A stretch of 57,793 nucleotides of DNA from JAEUJM01 sp044221555 (GCA_044221555.1 JBGAOY010000026.1:1-57793); one strand, 5' to 3'; shown: positions 49,732 through 57,247, counted from the first letter of the stretch. Translations and numbers: made by a program. Notes: generated by a model not told the origin, from the sequence alone.

Positions 49732-51126
49732 ATGGCCCGCCTCGACGACTCCACCCTCGCGGCACTGCTGCTCACCAGTCGGCTCGTGCCCGACGGCCCG
49801 CCGCCGCTCAAGGCCCGCGAGTTCTGGGCACTGGTCGAGTCCGTCGGCGGCGACCCGGCGGTGCTGCTCGGCGAGGACCCGCCCTCGATCGAGCCCGAGC
49901 AGGCGGCGCGCGTCCGGGGCCTCCTCGACCGAGCCACCGCCTTCGCCTTCGCGCTCGAGGACGCCGAGCGCGCGGGCATCAACATCGTGTCGGCGTTCGA
50001 CGTGCGGTACCCGCCCCGGTTGCGGGAGCGCCTGGGCGACCAGGCCCCGCCCGCCCTCCACGTCGCGGGACCCATGGAGCTGATGGTCGAGCCGGGACTG
50101 GCCCTCGTCGCCGTCGGCAACGACCCCCACGCAGTCAAACCCGCCCCATCACGCGCCACCGCGCCCGCCGCCGCCGGCCACAACCGAGACGCGGTCGAAC
50201 CCGCCCCAACACGCGCCACCGCGGCCGGCCACAACCGAGACGCGGTCGAAGCCCCCCCAACACGCGCCACCGCGCCCGCCGCCGACGACATAGACGTCGT
50301 CGAGCTCACCCCACCACACGCAACCATCGCCGCCGGCAACGACCCCGACACAGCCGAACTCACCCCACCACACGCAACCGCGCACGTCGCCACCAGCGAC
50401 GAGCCGGGCGCCGTCGAGCTCACCCCAGCACACGCAACCATCGCCGCCAGCAACGACCCAGACGCAGTCGAGCTCACCCCACCACGCGCCACCGCTCCCG
50501 TCGCCACCAGCGACGGGCCGGGCGCCGTCGAACCCGCCCCAACACGCGCAACTTTCGCCACGGGCAACGACCCCGACACAGCCGAACTCACCCCGACACG
50601 CACCACCGCAACCGTCGCCGCCGGCGAGGACCGCGACGTGGTGGCGCTCGCCCGTGCGTGCGCGAGGGCGGCCGTCGGCGCCGGCCTCACCGTCATCACC
50701 GGTGGCGCCGACGCCGGCATCGATGCCGCAGTGACCACTGCGGCCCTCGAGGCCGGCGGTCGGGTGGTCGCTGTCCTGGCCGACCCGCTCACCCACCGCA
50801 TCCGCCGACCCGAGGTCCGCCGCGCCATCCACGAGGGCCGCCTGTGCCTGGCCACGCCCTACCACCCCGACGCGCCGTACTCCCCCGCCGCCGACGCCGG
50901 CCGCATCAAGCTGCTGGTCGCCCTCGCCGACCTCACGCTGGTGATCGACGGCGACGAGGTCGCAGTGGCGCAGTCGGTGCCCGACGATCACGCCCGGGTC
51001 GCCGTCTGGCGCGAGCCCGACGGGGGCGGCGCAGCCCTCCGATCCGGCGACCGTCAGGCCACGTCGGTGCACGATCTCGGCGCGCTGATCGACCTGGCGA
51101 CCGCTTCACCACCGCCCACCCGCTGA
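49732..51126 (+). CDS. DprA/Smf-like protein with a tandem-repeat insert in the Rossmann loop
   Basis: A 464-residue protein related to DprA, which binds ssDNA and loads RecA. The N-terminal part (LDDSTLAALLLTSRLVPDGP, then INIVSAFDVRYPPRLRERLG) and the strand LALVAVGNDP are DprA-like. Normally a G-S-R loop and helix follow, but here about 175 residues of imperfect 17-20-residue repeats intervene (residues about 127-302). The fold then resumes with ARACARAAVGAGLTVITGGA, DAGIDAAVTTAALEAGGRVV and GRIKLLVALADLTLVIDGDE. ATG 49732 is chosen by homology; ATG 49705 is in frame. The classical GSR and GGARGID motifs are altered, so function may be lost or changed. Confidence 0.75.
   Translation: MARLDDSTLAALLLTSRLVPDGPPPLKAREFWALVESVGGDPAVLLGEDPPSIEPEQAARVRGLLDRATAFAFALEDAERAGINIVSAFDVRYPPRLRERLGDQAPPALHVAGPMELMVEPGLALVAVGNDPHAVKPAPSRATAPAAAGHNRDAVEPAPTRATAAGHNRDAVEAPPTRATAPAADDIDVVELTPPHATIAAGNDPDTAELTPPHATAHVATSDEPGAVELTPAHATIAASNDPDAVELTPPRATAPVATSDGPGAVEPAPTRATFATGNDPDTAELTPTRTTATVAAGEDRDVVALARACARAAVGAGLTVITGGADAGIDAAVTTAALEAGGRVVAVLADPLTHRIRRPEVRRAIHEGRLCLATPYHPDAPYSPAADAGRIKLLVALADLTLVIDGDEVAVAQSVPDDHARVAVWREPDGGGAALRSGDRQATSVHDLGALIDLATASPPPTR
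50110..50640 (+). repeat. In-frame minisatellite of 51-60 bp units inside the DprA-like gene
   Basis: About nine imperfect units, coding for variants of AAGNDPDAVELTPPRAT with spacer APV/APA. The final, native segment (AAGEDRDVVALARACAR) aligns with the unit, so the array probably grew by duplication of the gene's own loop-helix segment. Units keep the reading frame although they vary in length by multiples of three. Confidence 0.85.
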
Positions 51127-51498
51127 CGGAGGCCAGCCGGCAGGCCACGGAGGAGCGGCGCTGCTCCCCGCCCGGTCTCGCCCAACCTCGCGGGGCGGGG
51201 CCCCGGCCCTACGACCCGCCGCCGCGGTTCCCGATCTGGCCCCCGCCGACCCGCTCGCCAGGCGCGGCCGTCGCACCGACGCAGGGCCCACCACCGCCAC
51301 CTCTCGGCCAGGCGCCCACCCCACCTGCCGCGGCGGCGTGGAACACGGCCACGGCGATCCAGCACTCGGCCTGACGTCGGTGTGCCCTGCGTCGCGGCCG
51401 CGTGCGCCTCATCTGGCGCGGCCGCCGCTGCCGCACCCACCTCGATCAGGCCGCGAGACAGTCGGCAGGGCGGGCCGAGGACTGGTTCACTGAGGGCC
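51127..51498. other. 372-bp region without a supported gene
   Basis: One plus-strand frame codes for Pro-rich sequence, but it has no start of its own and no family likeness. No hairpin or repeat of note was seen. Confidence 0.4.
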
Positions 51499-52068
51499 AT
51501 GGCATCGTTCGACATCGACTCGTTCGTCGCCGACTGCCTCGCCGCCGTCCGCACCGAAGGCACCCGCGGGCCGGTGGCGGTCGAGGAGGTGCTGAGGTCG
51601 GCGCTGCACGGCCCCGGCCGCATCGCCGACGCCGTCGGGCCACCCACCGCGATCCCCCCGTTCACCACCTGGCACCGCAGCGACGAGCTCACGGTCCTGC
51701 ACGTGGTGTGGCCACCGACCGCCGACCTGCTGGCCCACGACCATCAGATGTGGGCCACCGTCGGGCTGTACGGCGGCCGGGAGGACAACCGGTTCTTCCG
51801 TGCCGACGGCGACGGCGCCCTCCGCCCCAGCGGTGCGACCACCCTGCGCACCGGCGACACGGTGGCGCTCGGCCGGGAGGTGATCCATGCCGTGGCCAAC
51901 CCGTCGCGGGAGTGGACCGCGGCGATCCACGTCTACGGCGGGGACTACTTCGCCCCCGCCCGCCGGATGTGGCCCGACCCCGCGGAGTCGCCGGTCGCCT
52001 TCGACGTGGCCCGGGTGGTCGCGACGCTGGAGGACGTCGCCGAGCGGAGCACCACCCCGACCTGCTGA
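51499..52068 (+). CDS. Cupin-fold (cysteine dioxygenase-like) metalloprotein
   Basis: A 189-residue double-stranded beta-helix protein. The metal site is suggested by LLAHDHQMWATVGLYGGRED (two His and a later Glu) and by GREVIHAVANPSREWTAAIH (His pair). This pattern is like predicted metal-dependent enzymes related to cysteine dioxygenase. The substrate is unknown. ATG 51499 begins MASFDIDSFVADCLAAVRTE, a typical helical N-terminus. It is a single gene with no evident operon partner. Confidence 0.8.
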   Translation: MASFDIDSFVADCLAAVRTEGTRGPVAVEEVLRSALHGPGRIADAVGPPTAIPPFTTWHRSDELTVLHVVWPPTADLLAHDHQMWATVGLYGGREDNRFFRADGDGALRPSGATTLRTGDTVALGREVIHAVANPSREWTAAIHVYGGDYFAPARRMWPDPAESPVAFDVARVVATLEDVAERSTTPTC

Positions 52069-52773
52069 GTGACGGCGTGCCGGTCGGCGGCGCTGTCGAA
52101 CGTGCGGCGCCGCGTGTCCTCGACGGACATCGCAGCCACACCCCGACCGCCTGGTCGACCAGCCCGTCGAACCTCCAGCCGAGGATGTCCTCGACATGCA
52201 CCGGAGCACTCGGATCGTCGGGCAACTCGGTCTGGCGGGCACCCGTGGCGGCGGGCGCGGTGAGCCCCGGCGCTGTCGCCGCCGGCGCCTCGAACACGAC
52301 CGTTCGCATGAGGCGCCGGCCGGCGATGTGCGCGCGATCCGAACAGGCCGCGCCAGAGCCGGTCAGGCATGAGCAGGCCACATCGGGCGAGCGCCGAGCG
52401 CACCACGGTCCCGCTCCGGAGCCGGCTGCGGACGTCGTCGGGCTCGGGCGCCAACCGGCTCGGACCACATCACCGTCCGACAGCCACACGCCCCTCCCAC
52501 GCGGCCAGGGTCCTCACCCGGGCGCGGCCCCAGGTGAGCGACGTGTTGGGTGGCGCACGTGGGCGCCGACCGCACCTGCGCGGGACCCAGTGGGCGAGAC
52601 CGGCGTTCCTCGCTGTCGACCAGCGCACGATCTGCTGAGCCGCGCCGAAGCCGACATCGAGGCGACGGTTGCGTTCCGGCGTCGACGGCTGCGATCACCC
52701 GGTCCACGTCAGGGCCGCCGCCTCGACCTCCGTCACGCGAGCGCCCGGGGCCGCCAGATGACCCAGGGCCGCG
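52069..52773. other. 705-bp region, possibly gene remnants
   Basis: No gene is supported. A minus-strand frame from ATG 52309 starts with protein-like sequence (VHVEDILGWRFDGLVDQA at about 52141-52205) but then runs into shadow of the cupin gene. It may be a decayed gene. Confidence 0.35.
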
Positions 52774-52980
52774 CTACTCCTTGGTGGCCACGTGGTTCGG
52801 CACCACGTTCATCTTCGGCTCGTACTCCACCTTCTCGATCTCGCGCTGCTCGTTGCCCAGGTTGGCCCGCAGGTCCTGACGGCAGCTTTCGCAGGGCCCG
52901 TAGAACCGTGCGGCAGCCACCTGCCCGCACCGTGGGCAGTCGAACTCCTTCAGCGCATCCACCGTGGCCACGTCGCTCAT
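52774..52980 (-). CDS. Small zinc-ribbon protein
   Basis: A 68-residue protein with EFDCPRCGQVAAARFYGPCE and SCRQDL, a C-x2-C...C-x2-C zinc ribbon, followed by NLGNEQREIEKVEYEPKMNV. This small-protein type is common in actinobacteria, but its role is not known. ATG 52980 is the only good start. It lies 51 bp from the octamer array. Confidence 0.75.
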   Translation of the reverse strand: MSDVATVDALKEFDCPRCGQVAAARFYGPCESCRQDLRANLGNEQREIEKVEYEPKMNVVPNHVATKE

Positions 52981-53031
52981 CGACCCATCGTCGCAGATCC
53001 GCCGCCAGGGGGAGGCGATCGGGCGTTCACT

Positions 53032-53175
53032 CGGTCACGCGGTCACGCGGTCACACGGTCACGCGGTCACGCGGTCACACGGTCAGGCGGCCCGGCGGTC
53101 AGGCGATCAGGCGATCAGGCGATCAGGCGATCAGGCGATCAGGCGATCAGGCGATCAGGCGGTCAGGCGGTCAGG
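53032..53175 (+). repeat. Octamer tandem array, 18 units
   Basis: Eighteen exact 8-bp steps: six CGGTCACG/CGGTCACA units arranged as two blocks of three, then CGGTCAGG, CGGCCCGG and CGGTCAGG, seven CGATCAGG units and two CGGTCAGG units. The stop codon of the dienelactone hydrolase (53171-53173, minus strand) lies inside the last unit. Such arrays mutate by slippage. Confidence 0.95.
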
Positions 53176-53851
53176 GAGCCAGGTGGCGATGGAACCACGC
53201 CACCGTGCGCGCCCAGGCGTCGGTGGCGCTGGGCTCGTGGTAGCTCGCGCGGGCGTCGCAGTGGAAGCCGTGGCCGGCGTCGGGATAGCGCACCACGTCG
53301 GTGGGTTGCCCCGAGCGTGCCGCCGCCGCACGCAGTCGCTCGACGTCGTCGACGGGGATGCCCTCGTCGAGGTCGCCGAACAGCCCCAGCCAGGGCGCCT
53401 GCAGGCGGGGCGCCTCATCGACGAGGGGATCGAACCCGAACCGGCCCGTGGTGACGCCGCCGCCGTAGAAGGTGACCGCGGCGCCCAGCGGCCGGCGGGT
53501 GGCGACCGCCAACGCCACCGTGCCGCCCATGCAGAAGCCGACGATGCCCACGCTCCCCGCCGCGATGCCGGCCGCGGCCAGGTGGTCGAGGGCGGCATCG
53601 ACGTCGTGCAGCACGCCCTCGAGGGTCACCTCGGCGAAGTGGGGCATCACCTGGGACAGGTCGTCGTAGCCCAGCTTCGGGTCGCCGGTGCGGTGGAACA
53701 GGTGCGGGGCCACGGCCAGCCACCCCTCGGCGCCGAAGCGGCGGGTGACGTCGTCGATGTGGTCGTTGACGCCGAAGGCCTCCTGGATCACGACGATCCC
53801 GCCGGTCGGCTCCCCCGCTGGTTCGTGGACCGTCAGTGGCGTGTCGGCCAT
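53171..53851 (-). CDS. Dienelactone hydrolase family protein
   Basis: A 226-residue alpha/beta hydrolase with a Cys nucleophile. GIVVIQEAFGVNDHIDDVTR is the N-terminal strand-loop with the conserved Glu. VGIVGFCMGGTVALAVATRR holds Cys (about 124), GLFGDLDEGIPVDDV the Asp, and YPDAGHGFHCDARASYHEPS the His. Carboxymethylenebutenolidase is the type enzyme; actual substrates vary. The start ATG 53851 has TAGGGT eight bases upstream on the minus strand. The stop codon is supplied by the octamer array, so the C-terminus (FHRHLAP) may vary between strains. Confidence 0.9.
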   Translation of the reverse strand: MADTPLTVHEPAGEPTGGIVVIQEAFGVNDHIDDVTRRFGAEGWLAVAPHLFHRTGDPKLGYDDLSQVMPHFAEVTLEGVLHDVDAALDHLAAAGIAAGSVGIVGFCMGGTVALAVATRRPLGAAVTFYGGGVTTGRFGFDPLVDEAPRLQAPWLGLFGDLDEGIPVDDVERLRAAAARSGQPTDVVRYPDAGHGFHCDARASYHEPSATDAWARTVAWFHRHLAP

Positions 53852-53859
53852 CGGCGGTC

Positions 53860-53865
53860 ACCCTA
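53860..53865 (-). promoter_or_regulatory. Putative leaderless -10 element (TAGGGT) for the dienelactone hydrolase
   Basis: On the minus strand TAGGGT is followed by eight bases and ATG 53851. Confidence 0.45.
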
Positions 53866-54013
53866 CGGCGGGCCACCTTCCCGCGCCCGCCGCGACGCCG
53901 CCGACACCGACGCGCCGGCCGAAGCGGAACACCGCACCGCCGAGGACCTCCACCCCGGCGTGGCACCTCGCGGACACCGCCGCCGACACCGCCGCCGAGC
54001 GTGGGTGCGCCGG

Positions 54014-54239
54014 TCGTCGTCGCCGGTGAGCGGTCGCCGAACCGCGGTCGAGGCTCGAGTTCTGCCGGGCACCGTCGGTGGCGTGCTGGCGCCGCCATCC
54101 TCCACTGTCCTCCGCGGTTCCGACCGTCGTCGTCGCCGGTGAGCGGTTGCCGAACCGCGGTCGAGGCTCGAGTTCTGCCGGGCACCGTCGGTGGCGTGCT
54201 GACGCCGCCGCCCTCCACCGTCCTCGCCGTTCCGGCCGC
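54014..54239 (+). repeat. 113-bp tandem duplication
   Basis: Two copies with period 113 bp, each containing CGTCGCCGGTGAGCGGT, a CGAACCGCGGTCGAGGCTCG block and GTTCTGCCGGGCACCGTCGG. They differ at a limited number of positions. The array fills most of the 462-bp divergent intergenic space (53852-54313), in which no gene is seen. Confidence 0.85.
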
Positions 54240-54301
54240 CGTGGGCGCCGCCGTTCACGCCGCCGTTACCGACCTGTGACCAGCGTGTGACCGGCCGTCA
54301 G

Positions 54302-54307
54302 TAGCGT
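54302..54307 (+). promoter_or_regulatory. Putative leaderless -10 element (TAGCGT)
   Basis: TAGCGT is followed by six bases and an ATC codon (54314) in frame with the hydrolase. The TAG in it is also the last in-frame stop. Confidence 0.4.
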
Positions 54308-54313
54308 CGGGGC

Positions 54314-55306
54314 ATCGCCGATCCGACCCGAATCCGCTTCCGCACGATCCACGGCCACCGCCGCGCCTACCGGGTGGCGGGCAGCGGGCCGCCGCTGCTG
54401 CTGTTGCACGGCATCGGCGACAACTCGGTGAGCTGGCTGCCCGTGATGGAGCAGCTCGCCGAGGATCACACGGTGATCGCCCCCGACCTCCTGGGCCACG
54501 GCGAGTCGGCCAAGCCCCGGGCCGACTACTCGGTGGCGGCCTACGCCAACGGCATGCGCGACCTGCTCACCCTGCTGGGGGTCGACCGGGTGACGGTGGT
54601 GGGCCACTCGCTGGGTGGTGGCGTGGCCGCCCAGTTCGCCTACCAGTACCCCGAGCGCTGCGAGCGGCTGGTGCTGGTGGCCACCGGCGGGGTGGCCACC
54701 GCGGTCACGCCGTTCCTGCGCATCGCCGCCGCCCCGTTGGCCGAGCTGTTCCTGATCCCCCTGAGCCTGCCGATCGTCCGCCCCTTCGGGCTCCTCGGTC
54801 TCGAGCTGCTGCGGCTAAGCGGTCACGACCTGGGACGCGACCGCGACGAGCTCGTTCGGGTGTTCGGCGCGCTGCCCGACGCCGACGCCCGCGTGGCCTT
54901 CACCCGCACCCTGCGTTCGAGCGTGGACTGGCGGGGCCAGGTGGTCACCCTGCGCGACCGCTGCTACCTGGCCGCAGCGATGCCCACCATGATCATGTGG
55001 GGCACGAACGACGGCGTGATCCCCGTGAAGCACGCCCACGCCGCCCATGCGGCCATGCCCGGCAGCCGCCTCGAGCTGTTCCCCGCCGGCGGCCACTTCC
55101 CCCACCACGACGACCCCGACCGCTTCGTCGACCTCGTCCGCGAGTTCGTGGCCACCACCCGGGCCGCCGAGCACGACCCCGACTACTGGCAGGCGCTGCT
55201 GCGCGACGGCCGTCCCGGGTCCGACACCAGCCTCGACGACGACCTCCCCGAACTCGACCTCATGCCCGCCGGCACCGCCCGCCCCCGCCTCGTCGCCGGC
55301 GCCTGA
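54314..55306 (+). CDS. Alpha/beta hydrolase, probably with a non-canonical ATC start
   Basis: An alpha/beta hydrolase of about 330 residues. LLLLHGIGDNSVSWLPVMEQ is the oxyanion loop, VVGHSLGGGVAAQFAYQYPE the nucleophile elbow (Ser), MWGTNDGVIPVKH the Asp loop and AGGHFPHHDDP the His. The first standard start is GTG 54374, but family-like sequence (TRIRFRTIHGHRRAYRVAG) extends upstream of it to an in-frame stop at 54302. No ATG, GTG or TTG lies between; ATC 54314 sits six bases after a -10-like TAGCGT. If ATC is not used, the protein starts at 54374 and lacks its first beta-strand. Confidence 0.8.
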   Translation: MADPTRIRFRTIHGHRRAYRVAGSGPPLLLLHGIGDNSVSWLPVMEQLAEDHTVIAPDLLGHGESAKPRADYSVAAYANGMRDLLTLLGVDRVTVVGHSLGGGVAAQFAYQYPERCERLVLVATGGVATAVTPFLRIAAAPLAELFLIPLSLPIVRPFGLLGLELLRLSGHDLGRDRDELVRVFGALPDADARVAFTRTLRSSVDWRGQVVTLRDRCYLAAAMPTMIMWGTNDGVIPVKHAHAAHAAMPGSRLELFPAGGHFPHHDDPDRFVDLVREFVATTRAAEHDPDYWQALLRDGRPGSDTSLDDDLPELDLMPAGTARPRLVAGA

Positions 55307-55399
55307 TCGGCCCGGCCGACACCCAGCGGGTACGCCCGGCACCAGACGCGACCCCGCACCGCGACGGCCCGTGGTCGGGTTGCGAGACCAACACACCGT

Positions 55400-55444
55400 T
55401 CTCGACGACATGACGCGCGCTTTCCGCGCGCCATGTCGTCGAGA
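55400..55444. terminator. Hairpin after the alpha/beta hydrolase gene
   Basis: TCTCGACGACATG-A-CGCGCG pairs with CGCGCG-C-CATGTCGTCGAGA around a five-base loop: 19 pairs with one mismatch. It lies 94 bp after the hydrolase stop. No T-tract follows. Confidence 0.6.
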
Positions 55445-55584
55445 TGAATCGGATCCCCCGGGGACGTTGTGCCCTATCGGCTCTGCGGGCGGCGGCGGAC
55501 ACTCAGGTCAGATGAAGGGTGGCCACCGGTCGGCCTCCGGCTCCACACCGGGCAGGCTCCCTTGGGTCGAGAGAGGAGCGAGCG

Positions 55585-55962
55585 ATGCAGTGGGATCTGG
55601 GAATCCAGGGAATGGGTGTGCTTCTCGCCATGTCGCTGGCCATGGGTGTGATCACGTACCTGATCGCCGGCACGGGACGAACCCTGTGGTGCTGGCTGAT
55701 CGGCTCGGCGGCGGCGTTCGTGGCCGGCCTGCTCACCAGCGAGGGGTTGTTCGGCTGGGCCACCGAGGAGGACCTGCAGCCGAACATCGACGGGCTGTCG
55801 TTCGACGAGGTGCTGCTGTTCACCTTGCTCTCGGTCATCGTGGCCGGTGTCGTCGCACGCCTGGTGCTGCGGCGCCCCCACCGTGGCGGGCGCGGCGTCG
55901 AGGGCCACGACACCTCGAGCCGTCACGTCGGTGGCGGCACCCCGATGGCGAAGACGTCGTGA
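55585..55962 (+). CDS. Small three-helix membrane protein
   Basis: A 125-residue protein with three hydrophobic segments (MGVLLAMSLAMGVITYLIAG, LWCWLIGSAAAFVAGLLT, LLFTLLSVIVAGVVARLVL) and a hydrophilic tail. The overall plan is reminiscent of transglycosylase-associated/GlsB-like small membrane proteins, but I cannot assign it. The ATG has a GAGGAG ribosome site seven bases upstream. It is a single gene; its hydrophilic tail ends at MAKTS. Confidence 0.65.
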   Translation: MQWDLGIQGMGVLLAMSLAMGVITYLIAGTGRTLWCWLIGSAAAFVAGLLTSEGLFGWATEEDLQPNIDGLSFDEVLLFTLLSVIVAGVVARLVLRRPHRGGRGVEGHDTSSRHVGGGTPMAKTS

Positions 55963-56149
55963 GGCACCCCGCCGTCACGGTCCCGCGCCGGCGACAGCGT
56001 CGACGGTGAGCCCCCGGCCCGCCTCGATGCCGATGCCCGGCCCAGACCGCTCACCGAGGTGATGCGCACGGCGCTGGACGGGTCGTCGCGAACGCAACAG
56101 AACGGCGACGGTCGGCGCTCATGAGCAGCCATCGGCCGATCATGGTGCG

Positions 56150-56482
56150 TCAGGCCACCCAGGTGGCGTCGAGATCGTCCCGCTCGTCGCCGTCGTCGTC
56201 CTCGTAGTCGTCGTCCGGTGGGTCCTCGTCGAAGCGGCACCCGCAGGACAGGAGCTGCCCATGGCACCTCGGGCACTGCGCGAGGTCGCAGCCCGGGTGG
56301 TGGGCGCCACCGGGCTCGACGCCGCAGTCGCCGCAGCGACCCAGAGGTCTCGGACGCCTGCCGTAGCCCGTCTCGGCGCCCCATCGGGGCAACGGTTGGG
56401 CCACGCCGTCGACGTGCAGCTCGGTCACCGAGCACGACGGCGCAACCAGCATCTCTTGTTCGCAGTAGGTGCAGGTAGCCAT
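56150..56482 (-). CDS. Cys-rich zinc-ribbon-like protein with acidic tail
   Basis: A 110-residue protein with several Cys pairs: MATCTYCEQEM at the start, GRCGDCGVEPGGAHHPGCD in the middle, and AQCPRCHGQLLSCGCRFDED. These can form two or three zinc knuckles. The C-terminus is strongly acidic (DDDYEDDDGDERDD). On the minus strand CAAGAT lies six bases before the ATG. No family is recognised; nucleic-acid or protein binding through zinc ribbons is a guess. Confidence 0.65.
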   Translation of the reverse strand: MATCTYCEQEMLVAPSCSVTELHVDGVAQPLPRWGAETGYGRRPRPLGRCGDCGVEPGGAHHPGCDLAQCPRCHGQLLSCGCRFDEDPPDDDYEDDDGDERDDLDATWVA

Positions 56483-56618
56483 GGCGCCATCTTGACGAGG
56501 CCCTCTGACAGTCTCGGAGGTCGGACGCCGACGAGAACCGGTGATCGTCGATGGCTCGGGGTGAGCCAGCGCATCGACCGAGGCCCCGATGCCGGCGGGC
56601 GCTCACCCGGCCCGAAAA

Positions 56619-56661
56619 CGGCAGAAGAGGAGGACCGGGGGGAGGTCCTCCTCTTCTGTCG
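56619..56661 (-). terminator. Rho-independent terminator of the HbhA/phasin-like gene
   Basis: The 15-bp perfect stem CAGAAGAGGAGGACC / GGTCCTCCTCTTCTG (18 bp with flanking pairs) has a seven-base loop. Read on the minus strand it is followed within three bases by a TTTT run, and it begins 90 bp after the stop at 56751. This is the only hairpin in the window with a T-tract. Confidence 0.75.
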
Positions 56662-56750
56662 TTGCTGGGGCCGCCGGCAGTGCCGGTCGACCCCTGGTCG
56701 GGAGCGACCGGCCGTGGGGGGAACGGCGGTCGAGCTCCCGAGAGCTTGGG

Positions 56751-57086
56751 TCAGGCGGCCTTCTTGGCGGAGGCGGGCGCGACCGGCTTCACGGGCTTGG
56801 CGTCGGCGTCGACGAACTTGGCCCGCACCGGGGCGGTGGCGCCGAGCAGCTCGCCCACGAACGCCTTCTGGTTCTTGACGACGGCGTCGACGACGGCGAA
56901 GCCGAACTCGACGTACTCGTCGGCGGTGCCGACGGTGTCGAGGTAGGGCACCTTCACCTCGGGCAGGACCGACTCGGCCCACTCGGCGGCGCTGCGCACG
57001 CCGGACACGACGGGCTCCTGGATCTGCTCGAGCGCGTCGAGCAACTTGGCTTCGATCTCGTTCAGCTGGTCGATGGCTGCAGACAT
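56751..57086 (-). CDS. HbhA/phasin-like helical protein
   Basis: A 111-residue protein that is almost entirely helical (MSAAIDQLNEIEAKLLDALE, then SGVRSAAEWAESVLPEVKVP, then FGFAVVDAVVKNQKAFVGEL) with a Lys/Ala/Pro-rich tail (AKPVKPVAPASAKKAA). This plan fits phasin-like granule-surface proteins and the HbhA heparin-binding family of actinobacteria; I cannot decide between them. AAAGGA is a good ribosome site before ATG 57086. Upstream lies a GCAAGC-GAT-GCTTGC palindrome, and downstream a strong terminator, so it is an independently regulated, probably highly expressed gene. Confidence 0.65.
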   Translation of the reverse strand: MSAAIDQLNEIEAKLLDALEQIQEPVVSGVRSAAEWAESVLPEVKVPYLDTVGTADEYVEFGFAVVDAVVKNQKAFVGELLGATAPVRAKFVDADAKPVKPVAPASAKKAA

Positions 57087-57184
57087 GGTCGGTTTCCTTT
57101 GATCGGGGTGGCGGGTTTTCGGATCTGCGTCGCTCCCGGAGCTGCTGGCTGTTGCTAGCTCCGGTGGCGGCTGTGCTAACTATC

Positions 57185-57199
57185 GCAAGCGATGCTTGC
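57185..57199. promoter_or_regulatory. Palindromic operator candidate upstream of the HbhA/phasin-like gene
   Basis: GCAAGC-GAT-GCTTGC is a perfect 6+6 inverted repeat about 100 bp before the start codon, next to AT-richer sequence (GATAGTTAG on the minus strand) that could be the -10. This would fit a dimeric repressor. Confidence 0.45.
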
Positions 57200-57247
57200 T
57201 CCGTCAACCCTTCTGCTAGAGAAATCAAGCAGATGTGACCGATGTCT

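Noticed and set aside
53032..53175. Regular repeats resembling a CRISPR array
   Set aside because: The period is 8 bp with no spacers, and no cas genes occur in the window.
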